This document shows positions 17,571-26,218 of a DNA stretch of 64,000 bases, in pieces. Source of the DNA: Mycolicibacterium hodleri (GTDB lineage Bacteria; Actinomycetota; Actinomycetes; Mycobacteriales; Mycobacteriaceae); assembly GCF_025822245.1 (NCBI RefSeq), contig NZ_JACKTL010000073.1, forward strand, positions 219,334 to 283,333, given 5' to 3'. Both the position numbers and the translations under genes were made by a program. Within the stretch, counting starts at the first letter, position 1. Every line of letters begins with the position of its first letter. Below the pieces are notes generated by a model, which worked only from the letters and a program-made list of their open reading frames with translations, ran no database searches and had not been told where the DNA came from.

Positions 17571-18440
17571 CTACTTGATGGCGCCGAAGGAAAGACCACG
17601 AACGAGCTTGTTTTGGGCGAACCAGCCGCACAGGATCACCGGCAGGGCGGCCATCGTGGCCGCGGCCGAGAGCACGGCCCAGTACTGACCCTCACCGGCG
17701 ATGAAGCCGACGAGGTACACCGGCATGGTCTGAGCGTTCACGGCGGTGAGGTTCACCGCGAGGAAGAACTCGTTCCACGCGAAGATCACGCAGATGAGCG
17801 CCGTGGCCGCGATGCCCGGTGAGACCAGCGGCAGGATCACTTCGCGCACCGACCGCCACAGGCTGGCGCCGTCCAGGCTGGCGGCCTCCAAGAGTTCGCC
17901 GGGCACTTCGAGGAAGAACGACCGCATCATCCAGATGGCGATCGGGAGGTTCATCGAGGTGTACAGGACGACGAGCGCCCAAATGTTGTCCAGCAGACCG
18001 AGGTTGGACACGATCACGTACAGCGGCAGGATCGCCGCGACAACGGGCAGCATCTTGGTGCTCATGAAGAAGAACAGTGCGTCGGAGGTCTTGCGGACCG
18101 GGCGCAACGACAGCGCAAACGCAGCCGGAACACCCAGCAGCAGCACCAGGATGGTCGACATCGCCGTGGCGAACACGGAATTCAGCATCGCGGGCCCGAT
18201 GCCCTGGTCGAAGACCGCCGAGTACTGGTCCAACGTCGGAACGAAGAACAACTTCGGCGGGTTGGTCGCGGCGTCGTTTTCCTGCTTGAACGACGTCAGC
18301 ACCATCCAGAAGACCGGGAAGAAGAAGCCAAGCCCGACGAGCCAGGCGACGATTCCCCACGGGCTGAACTTCTTGGACTTCTTCTTGTGGACGGGCACGG
18401 CGTCGTCTGTGGCCGTTGCCCTTTCGGCTGTGGTCGTCAT
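17571..18440 (-). CDS. Carbohydrate ABC transporter permease (MalG/SmoG type)
   Basis: The 289-residue protein has six predicted membrane segments and the EAA loop that docks the ATPase (EVPGELLEAASLDGASLWR). It starts with a charged cytosolic tail (VHKKKSKKFSPWG). The gene ends 14 bases before the ATPase start and begins 1 base after the preceding permease stop. This is the MalG-like half of a heterodimeric channel. Confidence 0.92.
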   Translation of the reverse strand: MTTTAERATATDDAVPVHKKKSKKFSPWGIVAWLVGLGFFFPVFWMVLTSFKQENDAATNPPKLFFVPTLDQYSAVFDQGIGPAMLNSVFATAMSTILVLLLGVPAAFALSLRPVRKTSDALFFFMSTKMLPVVAAILPLYVIVSNLGLLDNIWALVVLYTSMNLPIAIWMMRSFFLEVPGELLEAASLDGASLWRSVREVILPLVSPGIAATALICVIFAWNEFFLAVNLTAVNAQTMPVYLVGFIAGEGQYWAVLSAAATMAALPVILCGWFAQNKLVRGLSFGAIK

Positions 18441-18441
18441 G

Positions 18442-19419
18442 TCAGGCCGCCTCTTCCTTGCCGGAGAATGATTTGAAGATCAACCGAAGCGCGAAGCTGG
18501 CGATGATCATGGTGAAGATGACGACCACCACGCCCATGGCCGCCGCCTGGCCCATGTCGAAGCCGAGGAACGCGCGCTGATAGATGTAGAAGGGGAGGTT
18601 CGCGCTGGCGACACCGGGTCCGCCCTGCGTCATCATGAAGATGGCGTCGAACGTGTTGACCAGGTAGATGGCACCGAGCACGACGCCCAATTCGATGAAG
18701 CGGCGAAGGTGCGGCAGCGTCAACTCCCGGAAGAGCTGGATCGCGGTGGCACCGTCGACCCGGCCCGCCTCGAGCTGGTCGCGGGGCATGGACGTCAGGC
18801 CGGCCAGGATCAGCAGCATCATGAACGGCGTCCACTGCCAGATCAATTCGACCATCACCATGGCCAGCGGGAACTGACCGATCCAGTCCACCGGCCCGAT
18901 GCCCACCAGCGAGAGCACCCAGTTCAGGATGCCGTTGTTGGGGTCGAGGATCGTCGTCTTCCAGATCAGGGCCCCGGCGACGGGGGTGATGAGGAACGGC
19001 GTGATCAAGAGCGTGCGGACGACGCCGCGCCCCAGGAAGGCGCGATCGAGCAGCAACGCGATTCCCAGACCGAGCAGCGCCGAGATCAGCACCACGCCGA
19101 CGATGAGGATGACGGTGTTGCCCGCCACCGACCAGAACTGGCTGTCCTGGACCACCGCGACGTAGTTGTTGATTCCGACGAATTGCCGTGAGCCCGGCCG
19201 GACCAGGTTCCAGGACAGCGTCGAGTAGTACAGCGTGAACAGGAACGGCACCTGCGTCACGGCGATCATGAAGATCAGCGCCGGCAGCAGTGGGCCGCGC
19301 CTGCGCCAGCCCTCGGCGCGGCTCACCCCGGTGTCCTGAGCCTCGCGAATCTTGCGGACCCGTTCGGCCACCGCCCCCTGACCGGCGTCTGACTCGGTTT
19401 CAGCAGTAAGAGTCATCAC
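18442..19419 (-). CDS. Carbohydrate ABC transporter permease (MalF/SmoF type)
   Basis: The 325-residue membrane protein has a long N-terminal cytosolic segment and six or more helices. Its EAA loop is visible in MPRDQLEAGRVDGATAIQLF. It pairs with the 17571-18440 permease. Its ATG overlaps the stop of the upstream lipoprotein gene by 4 bases, so the order lipoprotein, permease, permease, ATPase is one translationally coupled unit. Confidence 0.92.
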   Translation of the reverse strand: MMTLTAETESDAGQGAVAERVRKIREAQDTGVSRAEGWRRRGPLLPALIFMIAVTQVPFLFTLYYSTLSWNLVRPGSRQFVGINNYVAVVQDSQFWSVAGNTVILIVGVVLISALLGLGIALLLDRAFLGRGVVRTLLITPFLITPVAGALIWKTTILDPNNGILNWVLSLVGIGPVDWIGQFPLAMVMVELIWQWTPFMMLLILAGLTSMPRDQLEAGRVDGATAIQLFRELTLPHLRRFIELGVVLGAIYLVNTFDAIFMMTQGGPGVASANLPFYIYQRAFLGFDMGQAAAMGVVVVIFTMIIASFALRLIFKSFSGKEEAA

Positions 19420-20795
19420 TTCTCCTGGTAGCTCTTGCCGACGACCTCGGCGTACTTCTGGGATTGCTCCATCGCCGCGTCGACGGACTGCTGTCCGGCG
19501 ATCGCCGCGCTGATCTGCTGACTCACCCGAGTGCCCAGATCCTGGAACTCGGGGATCCCGACGAACTGCACACCCGTGTACGGAACCGGTTGCACCGTGG
19601 GCTTGTTCGGCGTCGCGTTGGTGATGGACTGCAGCGTCAACGGGCCGTACGACTTCGAGATCGCCTCATACTCAGGAAGATCGGTGTAGGTCGACGTCCG
19701 GCTGCCGGGTGGTACCCGGGCCCAGCCCAGCTTCTCCCCCACCAGCTTCATGTAGTCCTTGCTGGTCATCCACGAGATGAATTTCCACGCGCCGTCGGGG
19801 TTCTTGGCGGCCTTCGGGATACCCAGTGCCCAGGTGTAGAGCCACCCCGAGTTGGGCTTCTCCACGATCGGCGCGGGCAGGTAGCCGATCTTGCCCACCA
19901 GGTCGGGGTAGGTCTTGGGGTCCTCGAGCACCGAGACGGCCGACGTCGCGTCGTACCACATCGCCGTCTGGCCCTGACCGAAGAGGTTGGCGCACTCCTG
20001 GAAACCGGTTGAGGATGCGCCCAATTCGCCGGAAGCCTTGATGGTGTCGACGTAGAAGTTGACGGCCTTCTTGACCTCGGGGCTGTTGAGTTGCGCGTTC
20101 CAGTTCTCGTCGAACCACCGGCCGCCGAAGGTGTTGATGACCGTGTCCAGCGGCGCCAGCACCTCACCCCAGCCGGGCTTGCCACGAAGGCAGATACCCG
20201 CATCCGAGACCTGCTTGGCCTTGATGGTCTTGGCCCAGTCCGCAACTTCCTGCCACGTGGGCTGGTAGCTCGGGTCCTGGTTGACCGTGATGCCGGCCTT
20301 TTCGAACATGTCCTTGCGGTACATCAGGAACGAGGACTCGCCGTAGAACGGAACGGAGTACATCTTGCCCTCATACGACAGCGAGTCGCGCAGCGAGGGG
20401 ATGAAGTCGGCCTCGTCGTACCCCGGCGTGTTCTTCGCGTAGTCCGACAGCGGCAGAAGCCAGCCGTCCTTGGCCCACTGCGGGGTCTCGAAGTTGCTGA
20501 TCATCGCCACGTCGAACTGACTGCCGCCCATGGCGGTCGACATGGTGATCTTCGCGCGCGCCTGGTTCTCCGACAGCGAGATGAACTTCAACTTGATTCC
20601 GGGGTTCGCCTTTTCGAACTCCGGCGACAGCTTCTGCGCGTCGGTCATCTGCGAGTTGGACACCAGGGCGATGGTCACCTCGTTGTCCGACGCCCCCAGA
20701 CTCCCCGCGCCCGAACAGCCCGCGGCCAACGTCAACCCCAGGGCCACCGTGCACACCGAGAGCTTTCGCAATGCTCGTGTTGCCTTCATCTTCAC
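19416..20795 (-). CDS. Extracellular carbohydrate-binding lipoprotein of the polyol ABC system
   Basis: The 459-residue type-1 solute-binding protein has a lipoprotein signal: basic MKMKATRALRK, a hydrophobic core and lipobox LAAGC (Cys27). The mature part carries SBP_bac_1 features (VTIALVSNSQMTDAQKL, PEFEKANPGIKLKF, MISNFETPQW). It would bind a sugar alcohol outside the membrane and deliver it to the permeases. It is the first transport gene, 42 bases downstream of the SorC-type regulator on the same strand. Confidence 0.92.
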   Translation of the reverse strand: MKMKATRALRKLSVCTVALGLTLAAGCSGAGSLGASDNEVTIALVSNSQMTDAQKLSPEFEKANPGIKLKFISLSENQARAKITMSTAMGGSQFDVAMISNFETPQWAKDGWLLPLSDYAKNTPGYDEADFIPSLRDSLSYEGKMYSVPFYGESSFLMYRKDMFEKAGITVNQDPSYQPTWQEVADWAKTIKAKQVSDAGICLRGKPGWGEVLAPLDTVINTFGGRWFDENWNAQLNSPEVKKAVNFYVDTIKASGELGASSTGFQECANLFGQGQTAMWYDATSAVSVLEDPKTYPDLVGKIGYLPAPIVEKPNSGWLYTWALGIPKAAKNPDGAWKFISWMTSKDYMKLVGEKLGWARVPPGSRTSTYTDLPEYEAISKSYGPLTLQSITNATPNKPTVQPVPYTGVQFVGIPEFQDLGTRVSQQISAAIAGQQSVDAAMEQSQKYAEVVGKSYQEK

Positions 20796-20837
20796 CTCAC
20801 TCCTCGTCGACTACTACTGCGTGTGTTCATGCGTGCC

Positions 20838-21821
20838 CTAGTGATCCAAAAGCCAACGTGCGCATTCGATGTCGCATACCAACAGCTTCGCCAATCCGCC
20901 GCGTAGCGCGGCCCGCGTCGCCTCGTGCTTGGGGGGTCCGCTGCAGACCAGGATGGTCTTGGCGCAGCTGCGGACGTCCTCGAGCGGCACCGACACCGCG
21001 CGGTGGGCAAGCTCGGTGACCACCGGTGCACCGTCGGCGTCGAAGAAGCGGCCGCCAATCTCGCCGACGGCTCCGAGCGACACCAGTTCGTCGAGCATCC
21101 GGGTGTCCAGAAAGCTGCCCTCGAACAACGTCGTCGACGTGCTCACCGAACCCACGCCGAACAACATGGTGTCGGCGCGCCGACCGGTCTCCAGCGTTCG
21201 CGAGATCACCGAGTCGCTCCGCATGGACACCACGGTCGACGGGTCGGCGTACAGCGGCGCGGGAAGACGCATCGCATTGGCGCGCAACATGTCCGCGCCG
21301 CGACTCAGGATGAACTCCATGCCGGTCTGATAGGCGGCGGTCGACATCGCGCCGTCGAGTTGGACGACCACCCGGCAGCTCGCCACACCGGGCGCCAGGG
21401 CGGTGACGGCGGCGACCTGCTCGGGTCCCCAGGTGAAGCCCAGCACGTCGTTCTCCGACAGCCGCCTCATGAGAAGGGCGCCCGCCGCCCGGCCCAAGTG
21501 CCCGGTCACCACCGCTTCGGTCAGGCCGTACCGCTGCTCGAGCAGTCGTTCCTCGTCGGCGTGCAGGTCGTCCTTCATGGTCGGTGGCACGACGACCTCG
21601 ATGCGCACCAGGCCCCTGGCCTTTGCCCTGGCGATCAACCTGCCGGCGGTGGGCCGGGAGACGCCGAGCTTGGCGGCAATCTCCGCCTGCGTGAGTCCGT
21701 CGAGGTAGTAGAGGGTGGCAGCCCGGAGCGCGAGTCGCAGATCCTCCGGCGTCGCACCGCCGTTGGGCGCCGCATCGGTGGGCGGCTCTGCCACGTTGAC
21801 GTTCGACGTCGGTGTCGCCAC
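20838..21821 (-). CDS. SorC/DeoR-type sugar-binding transcriptional regulator
   Basis: The 327-residue product has an N-terminal HTH (LTQAEIAAKLGVSRPTAGRL) and a C-terminal sugar-binding domain typical of SorC proteins (GFTWGPEQVAAVTAL; LGAVGEIGGRFFDADG). It lies between the divergent transport operon and the mannitol dehydrogenase/kinase genes, so it probably controls both, with a phosphorylated sugar as effector. Two AGATGCTC direct repeats in the divergent gap are candidate sites. Confidence 0.9.
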   Translation of the reverse strand: MATPTSNVNVAEPPTDAAPNGGATPEDLRLALRAATLYYLDGLTQAEIAAKLGVSRPTAGRLIARAKARGLVRIEVVVPPTMKDDLHADEERLLEQRYGLTEAVVTGHLGRAAGALLMRRLSENDVLGFTWGPEQVAAVTALAPGVASCRVVVQLDGAMSTAAYQTGMEFILSRGADMLRANAMRLPAPLYADPSTVVSMRSDSVISRTLETGRRADTMLFGVGSVSTSTTLFEGSFLDTRMLDELVSLGAVGEIGGRFFDADGAPVVTELAHRAVSVPLEDVRSCAKTILVCSGPPKHEATRAALRGGLAKLLVCDIECARWLLDH

Positions 21822-21854
21822 TGTCTCGGGTCCCTTCCCGGTCGGTCAGTGAGC

Positions 21855-21882
21855 AGATGCTCGGGGTCGCGTGTAGATGCTC
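21855..21882. promoter_or_regulatory. AGATGCTC direct repeats, candidate SorC operator
   Basis: Two identical octamers begin at 21855 and 21875, a 20-bp period close to two helical turns, upstream of the regulator gene and within the gap to the mannitol dehydrogenase gene. A short ACAT-GCGT-ATGT inverted repeat follows at about 21892-21903. The assignment to the SorC regulator is inferred from position. Confidence 0.4.
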
Positions 21883-22023
21883 ATCACGCTAACATGCGTA
21901 TGTGACCTACACAACACTTTCAGTGCAACGGCCGTTTAGAGGCGGAATGGCGGTTCAGACCGTCCCAAATTCCGCCGCCCCCTACCCCGCGCGGGGTAGC
22001 GTCCAGAAAGTGGTGACCGAGTC

Positions 22024-23445
22024 ATGAAGCTCAACAACGCATCCCTGCCCGATGTCTCCATTGCCAAGCCGTCCTACGACCGCAGCGAGATCAGCGTCGG
22101 CATAGTGCATTTCGGGGTGGGCGGGTTCCACCGAGCCCATCAGGCGATGTATCTCGACCGGCTGCTCGAGAAGGGCCAAGCCAAGGAGTGGGGCATCTGC
22201 GGCGTCGGCGTGCTGCCCGGCGATCGCAAGATGGCGACGGTCATGGCCGACCAGGACGGCCTCTACACGCTGATCTTGATGAACCCCGACGGCACCCGCG
22301 ACGCCCGCGTCATCGGTTCGATCGTCGACTACAAGTTCGCACCCGACGACCCGGAGGCGGTCATCGAGCTGATCGCCGCACCCACCACGCGCATCGTCGA
22401 ACTGACCATCACCGAGGGCGGCTACGCCATCGACGACGCCGGTCCGGACAGCGTCTTCGGCCTGGTGACCACGGCGCTGGGCCGCCGCAAGGAACGCGGC
22501 CTGCCGTCGCCGACGATCGTGTCCTGCGACAACATCGAGGGCAACGGCGACGTGGCCCGCGAGGCCTTCACGTCCTTCGCCGAGCGAACCCAACCCGACC
22601 TGGCCGAGTGGATGAAGGCCAACACCCGCTTCCCCAACTCGATGGTCGACCGGATCACCCCGGTCACCACACCGGACGTCATCGAGAACCTCGCCGCCGA
22701 CTGCGACCTCGACGACGAGTGGCCCGTCGCCGCGGAGCCCTTCACCGCCTGGGTGCTGGACGACGACTTCTCCGACGGCCGGCCCCCCTACGACGAGGTC
22801 GGCGTGCTGCTGGTCGACGACGTCACGCCGTATGAGCTGATGAAGCTGCGACTGCTCAACGCCGGCCATCAAGCCCTCTGCTACTTCGCGTATCTGGCCG
22901 GCTACCGGCTGGTCGCCGACGCCGCCGGCGACCCGTTGTTCGCCAAGTTCCTTCTCGAGTACATGGATACGGAGGCGACGCCGACGCTCAAGCCCGTTCC
23001 CGGCATCGATCTGCCCAAGTTCAAGCAGACCGCGATCGACCGCTTCGCCAATCCCAGCGTGCGCGACACCATCGTCCGGCTGTGCTTCGGCTCGTCCGAC
23101 CGCATCCCGCAGTGGCTGGTGCCGGTCATCAAGGAGAACCTGCGTTCCGGTGAGCCCGTGCGGCTGTCCGCGGCCACCGTCGCGAGCTGGGCCCGCTACG
23201 CCGAGGGCGTCGACGAGCAGGGCGAGCCGATCGACGTCCAGGACAACCTCGCGGAAACCCTGGTGCCACTGGCCAAGTCGCAGCTGGAGAATCCGACGGC
23301 ATTCATCGAGAACACTGCGCTGTTCGGCGATCTCGCCAAGGAACCTCGCTTCGTCGAGGCCTATCTGTGGGCGTTGGACTCGTTGCACCGGGTCGGATCT
23401 CGCGCCACGCTGGAAGCGCTGATGAACTCGGGCGGTAGCCAATGA
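22024..23445 (+). CDS. Mannitol dehydrogenase-family polyol dehydrogenase
   Basis: The 473-residue long-chain dehydrogenase/reductase oxidises a hexitol to its ketose (for example mannitol to fructose). The N-terminal Rossmann segment GIVHFGVGGFHRAHQAMYLD and the block VTEGGYAIDD-type (here ITEGGYAIDDAG) are family signatures. NAGHQALCYFAYLAGY lies at the domain boundary. The last bases overlap the ATG of the PfkB kinase, so substrate oxidation and phosphorylation are coupled. Together with the divergent importer this resembles the Rhodobacter smo/mtl gene set. Confidence 0.92.
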   Translation: MKLNNASLPDVSIAKPSYDRSEISVGIVHFGVGGFHRAHQAMYLDRLLEKGQAKEWGICGVGVLPGDRKMATVMADQDGLYTLILMNPDGTRDARVIGSIVDYKFAPDDPEAVIELIAAPTTRIVELTITEGGYAIDDAGPDSVFGLVTTALGRRKERGLPSPTIVSCDNIEGNGDVAREAFTSFAERTQPDLAEWMKANTRFPNSMVDRITPVTTPDVIENLAADCDLDDEWPVAAEPFTAWVLDDDFSDGRPPYDEVGVLLVDDVTPYELMKLRLLNAGHQALCYFAYLAGYRLVADAAGDPLFAKFLLEYMDTEATPTLKPVPGIDLPKFKQTAIDRFANPSVRDTIVRLCFGSSDRIPQWLVPVIKENLRSGEPVRLSAATVASWARYAEGVDEQGEPIDVQDNLAETLVPLAKSQLENPTAFIENTALFGDLAKEPRFVEAYLWALDSLHRVGSRATLEALMNSGGSQ

Positions 23446-24359
23446 CGAACCGCGCGTTGGTCATTGGCGAGGCGTTGATCGACGTCGTCGAGCGAGAAGG
23501 CAAGGTGCTGGGCGAGCACGTCGGCGGCAGCCCGCTCAACGTCGCGGTCGGGCTGGGCCGGCTCGACCGCGACGTCGACTTCCTCACCCACATCGCCGAC
23601 GACGAGCGCGGTCGACGCATCGTCGAGTACGTCGAGGCCTCCGGCGTCGCGCTGGTACCGGGCAGCACGAATGCCACCCGCACGCCGACGGCCGCCGCCC
23701 AGATCGACGAAAGTGGCGCGGCCACCTACACGTTCGACATCGAATGGCAGCTGTCCGGCACGCCGGAGGTGGCGCCCCCGCTGGTCGTCCACACCGGGTC
23801 GATCGCCGGATTCCTCGACCCGGGCTGCCTGGCGACGGCCGCGCTGGTCGACGCCTACCGGCTCTCCGCCACCATCACGTTCGACCCGAACGTCCGGCCC
23901 GCCCTCATCGAGGGCCACGGTCAGGCCGTCGACCGGATCAACCGGCTCGTCGAGAAGGCCGACGTGGTCAAGGCCAGCGACGAGGACCTGCACTGGATCG
24001 ACCCCACCCGCACGCCCGAACAGGTCGCGACCGCATGGCAGGCCCTCGGCCCGTCGATCGTCGCGGTGACCATGGGCGGCGACGGCGCGTTTGCGGTCTG
24101 CGCGGCGGGCACGGTCCGCGTGGCAGCCCGTCGGGTCGAGGTCGTCGACACCGTCGGCGCCGGCGACTCGTTCATGACCGGACTGATCGACGCGCTGTGG
24201 TCGATGGACCTGCTGGGCGGCGACCGGCGGGCCGACCTCGCACGCATCGGGGTCGACGCGGTGGAGGACGTGCTGCGGGCGGCCGCGTTGGCGTCGGCGG
24301 TGACCGTCGCCCGCGCGGGCGCGGATCTGCCGGATCGCGCCGCTCTTCAACTGGGATGA
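23442..24359 (+). CDS. PfkB-family carbohydrate kinase (probable fructokinase)
   Basis: The 305-residue ribokinase-fold enzyme has an N-terminal GGSPLNVAVGLGRL motif and the C-terminal anion-hole/catalytic motif DTVGAGDSFMTGL. Its ATG overlaps the mannitol dehydrogenase stop by 4 bases. By context it phosphorylates the ketose made by that enzyme, so fructokinase is the likely role; ketose specificity cannot be read from the sequence. Confidence 0.9.
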   Translation: MTNRALVIGEALIDVVEREGKVLGEHVGGSPLNVAVGLGRLDRDVDFLTHIADDERGRRIVEYVEASGVALVPGSTNATRTPTAAAQIDESGAATYTFDIEWQLSGTPEVAPPLVVHTGSIAGFLDPGCLATAALVDAYRLSATITFDPNVRPALIEGHGQAVDRINRLVEKADVVKASDEDLHWIDPTRTPEQVATAWQALGPSIVAVTMGGDGAFAVCAAGTVRVAARRVEVVDTVGAGDSFMTGLIDALWSMDLLGGDRRADLARIGVDAVEDVLRAAALASAVTVARAGADLPDRAALQLG

Positions 24360-24375
24360 GCCGGTAAGCCATACT
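24346..24375 (+). promoter_or_regulatory. Candidate leaderless promoter of ku
   Basis: TTCAAC (24346-24351) and CATACT (24370-24375) are separated by 18 bases. The -10-like hexamer ends 5 bases before the ku ATG at 24381, which would make the transcript start at or just before the start codon. No ribosome-binding site is seen, which fits leaderless translation. The hexamers are imperfect, so this is a moderate call. Confidence 0.4.
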
Positions 24376-24380
24376 GGGTC

Positions 24381-25322
24381 ATGCGTTCCATCTGGAAGGG
24401 ATCGGTCGCCTTCGGCCTGGTGAACGTGCCGGTCAAGGTCTACAGCGCGACCGAAGACCACGACATCAAGTTCCACCAGGTCCACGCCAAGGACAACGGG
24501 CGCATCCGCTACAAGCGGACCTGCGAGGTGTGCGGCGAGGTCGTCGAATATCGCGACATCGCAAAGTCCTACGAGGCCGACGACGGTCAGACCGTCATCA
24601 TCAGCGACGAGGACATCGCCACGCTGCCCGAGGAGCGCAGCCGCGAAATCGAAGTCGTCGAGTTCGTCCCCGCCGAACAGATCGACCCACTGATGTACGA
24701 CAAGAGCTACTTCCTCGAGCCCGACTCGAAGTCGTCGAAGTCCTACATGCTGCTGGCGCAGACCCTCGCCGAAACCGACCGCGTCGCAATCGTGCACTTC
24801 GCCCTGCGGAGCAAGACGCGGCTGGCGGCGTTGCGCGTCAAGGACTTCGGCAAGCGCGAGGTGATGATCGTGCACACGCTGCTGTGGCCCGACGAGATTC
24901 GCGATCCAGACTTCCCGGAGTTGGACAAGAAGGTCGACATCAAGCCCGCGGAGCTGAAGATGGCGGGCCAGGTCGTCGAGTCGATGACCGACGACTTTCA
25001 CCCGGAGGCGTTCACCGACGACTACCGCGTCGAGATGATGGAGCTGATCCAAGCCAAGATCGACGGCGGCGAAGCCTTCGCGGTCGAGGAGCAGCCCGCC
25101 GAGAATCTCGACGAGACCGACGACGTCTCGGATCTGCTCGCCAAGCTGGAGGCCAGCGTCCAGGCGCGGGCCGGCGCCAAGAAGACGCCCGCCAAGAAGG
25201 CCACGGCGAAGGACGACACGTCAGACAAGGCCCCCGCCAAGAAGACGGCCGCCAAGAAGACGGCCGCCAAGAAGACGGCCGCGAAGAAGGCACCCGCCAA
25301 GAAGGCCGCCGCGAAGGACTAG
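24381..25322 (+). CDS. ku: Ku DNA end-binding protein
   Basis: Homodimeric Ku binds double-strand ends and recruits LigD. The 313-residue product begins MRSIWKGSVAFGLVNVPVKVY and has the Ku beta-barrel core (about 1-250). Its C-terminal tail from about residue 265 consists of KKTAAKK/PAKKA repeats, encoded by near-identical 12-base units, and probably binds DNA non-specifically. Such lysine-rich tails are common in rapidly growing mycobacteria. The stop overlaps the stop of the convergent haemophore gene (TAG on both strands, bases 25319-25322). Confidence 0.96.
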   Translation: MRSIWKGSVAFGLVNVPVKVYSATEDHDIKFHQVHAKDNGRIRYKRTCEVCGEVVEYRDIAKSYEADDGQTVIISDEDIATLPEERSREIEVVEFVPAEQIDPLMYDKSYFLEPDSKSSKSYMLLAQTLAETDRVAIVHFALRSKTRLAALRVKDFGKREVMIVHTLLWPDEIRDPDFPELDKKVDIKPAELKMAGQVVESMTDDFHPEAFTDDYRVEMMELIQAKIDGGEAFAVEEQPAENLDETDDVSDLLAKLEASVQARAGAKKTPAKKATAKDDTSDKAPAKKTAAKKTAAKKTAAKKAPAKKAAAKD

Positions 25323-25663
25323 CTGCAGCGGGCCTTCATGTCCTGAATCGGTTGGCGGATGCCGTCGAGGTCCGACTTGGTCTGTGGATTGGCCGCGAAG
25401 TAGTCGTCGACCTGCTGCTTGACCTGGTCGCGGGGTCGACCCTTGAGCGTCGAGAAGAACGCGTTGGCGTCTGGGTGGGTGAAGAAGTAGTCCGCCGTCG
25501 CCGTCGAGACGACTCCCTTGAGCTGCTCGAAGTCGGCCGCCGAGCAACCGGGTGCCGGTGGTGGCGGAGGATCGGCAAGGGCTGTCGGCGCCGCACCGAA
25601 CAACACGGCACCGGTGATCGCGGCGGCAACGACGCCGAGCGTGGCTCGCGTGGAAATGGACAT
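25319..25663 (-). CDS. Haemophore-type haem-binding exported protein
   Basis: The 114-residue product has a signal peptide (MSISTRATLGVVAAAITGAV, cleavage near ALA-DP). The mature domain carries the mycobacterial haemophore signature HPDANAFFSTLKGRPRDQV followed by QVDDYFAANPQ, with two Cys (PGCSAADF and MKARCS) able to form a disulfide. Family members bind haem outside the cell. The start is the ATG at 25663; longer in-frame reading upstream is not signal-like. It is convergent with ku. Confidence 0.82.
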   Translation of the reverse strand: MSISTRATLGVVAAAITGAVLFGAAPTALADPPPPPAPGCSAADFEQLKGVVSTATADYFFTHPDANAFFSTLKGRPRDQVKQQVDDYFAANPQTKSDLDGIRQPIQDMKARCS

Positions 25664-25710
25664 GTGTGAGTCTCCTTGGACGTTGATGGCTTTACTGATG
25701 ACCGTCGGCA

Positions 25711-26031
25711 CTAACGATGTCCGCCACCGCCGCCGCCGCCGGTGGAACCACCGCCGCCGGAGTGCGATGCGTTGTTCGGCTGAAGATCCGTGCCGCCGCC
25801 GGCCGGGTTGAAGTACCAGTCGTTGTCGAAGGGATAGCTCGCGTTGTCCGATGGTGGTGGCGCGTCGTTGATTTGGACGTTGCCGGGGCTGTCGACGTTG
25901 CCGGGGGCGTCGCAGTCCACGACCGCCGGGTCGCAGGGCTCGTCGGCGAGGGCGACCGGCGCCGCGCCGATGGCCGCGGCGGCGCACGTGGCGGCGAAGA
26001 ACCCCGCCACCGTCGATGTCTTGAGTCGCAT
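25711..26031 (-). CDS. Small exported protein, PGNV-type family (paralogue 1)
   Basis: The 106-residue product has a signal peptide (MRLKTSTVAGFFAATCAAAA, cleavage near ALA-DE). The mature region CDPAVVDCDAPGNVDSPG then NVQINDAPPPSDNASYPFDND has the same layout as the proteins at 33371 and 33647: Cys, Thr/Asp-rich spacer, C-x-(T/A)-PGN, then an aromatic-Pro-acidic segment. It ends in a Gly/Ser-rich tail with His. Function unknown; such proteins are exported in mycobacteria. It shares orientation with the haemophore gene. Confidence 0.7.
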   Translation of the reverse strand: MRLKTSTVAGFFAATCAAAAIGAAPVALADEPCDPAVVDCDAPGNVDSPGNVQINDAPPPSDNASYPFDNDWYFNPAGGGTDLQPNNASHSGGGGSTGGGGGGGHR

Positions 26032-26192
26032 GCGAGTCCCCCTCCGTGCGCCGTCGTTCGGCGGTCGATGAGCGGAAGGTACCACCACTGACGACGACGT
26101 CAGCGGATTTGCCGATCCCGCCAGGAATTTGCCAGGGCGACCTACCGAGATCCGGCGTTCTTGACCCCTAGTGAGATGTGTGTCACAGTCAG

Positions 26193-26204
26193 TTAATCGA
26201 TTAA
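26193..26204. promoter_or_regulatory. LacI-type operator TTAATCGATTAA
   Basis: This perfect 12-bp palindrome with central CG lies just upstream of the GGAGG of the LacI-family gene. LacI regulators of this group bind AT-rich palindromes with a central CG, so autoregulation of the whole sugar operon at this site is likely. The pairing is inferred. Confidence 0.6.
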
Positions 26205-26218
26205 ACACCGGAGGTTGG

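Noticed and set aside
24360..25322. CRISPR-like array from the repeated 12-base units in the ku tail
   Set aside because: The repeats are contiguous codons for KKTAAKK in frame, with no spacers.
24530..25669. Arg-rich plus-strand frame over ku and beyond
   Set aside because: It is the +2 frame of the lysine-repeat region of ku and covers the haemophore antisense; composition is artefactual.
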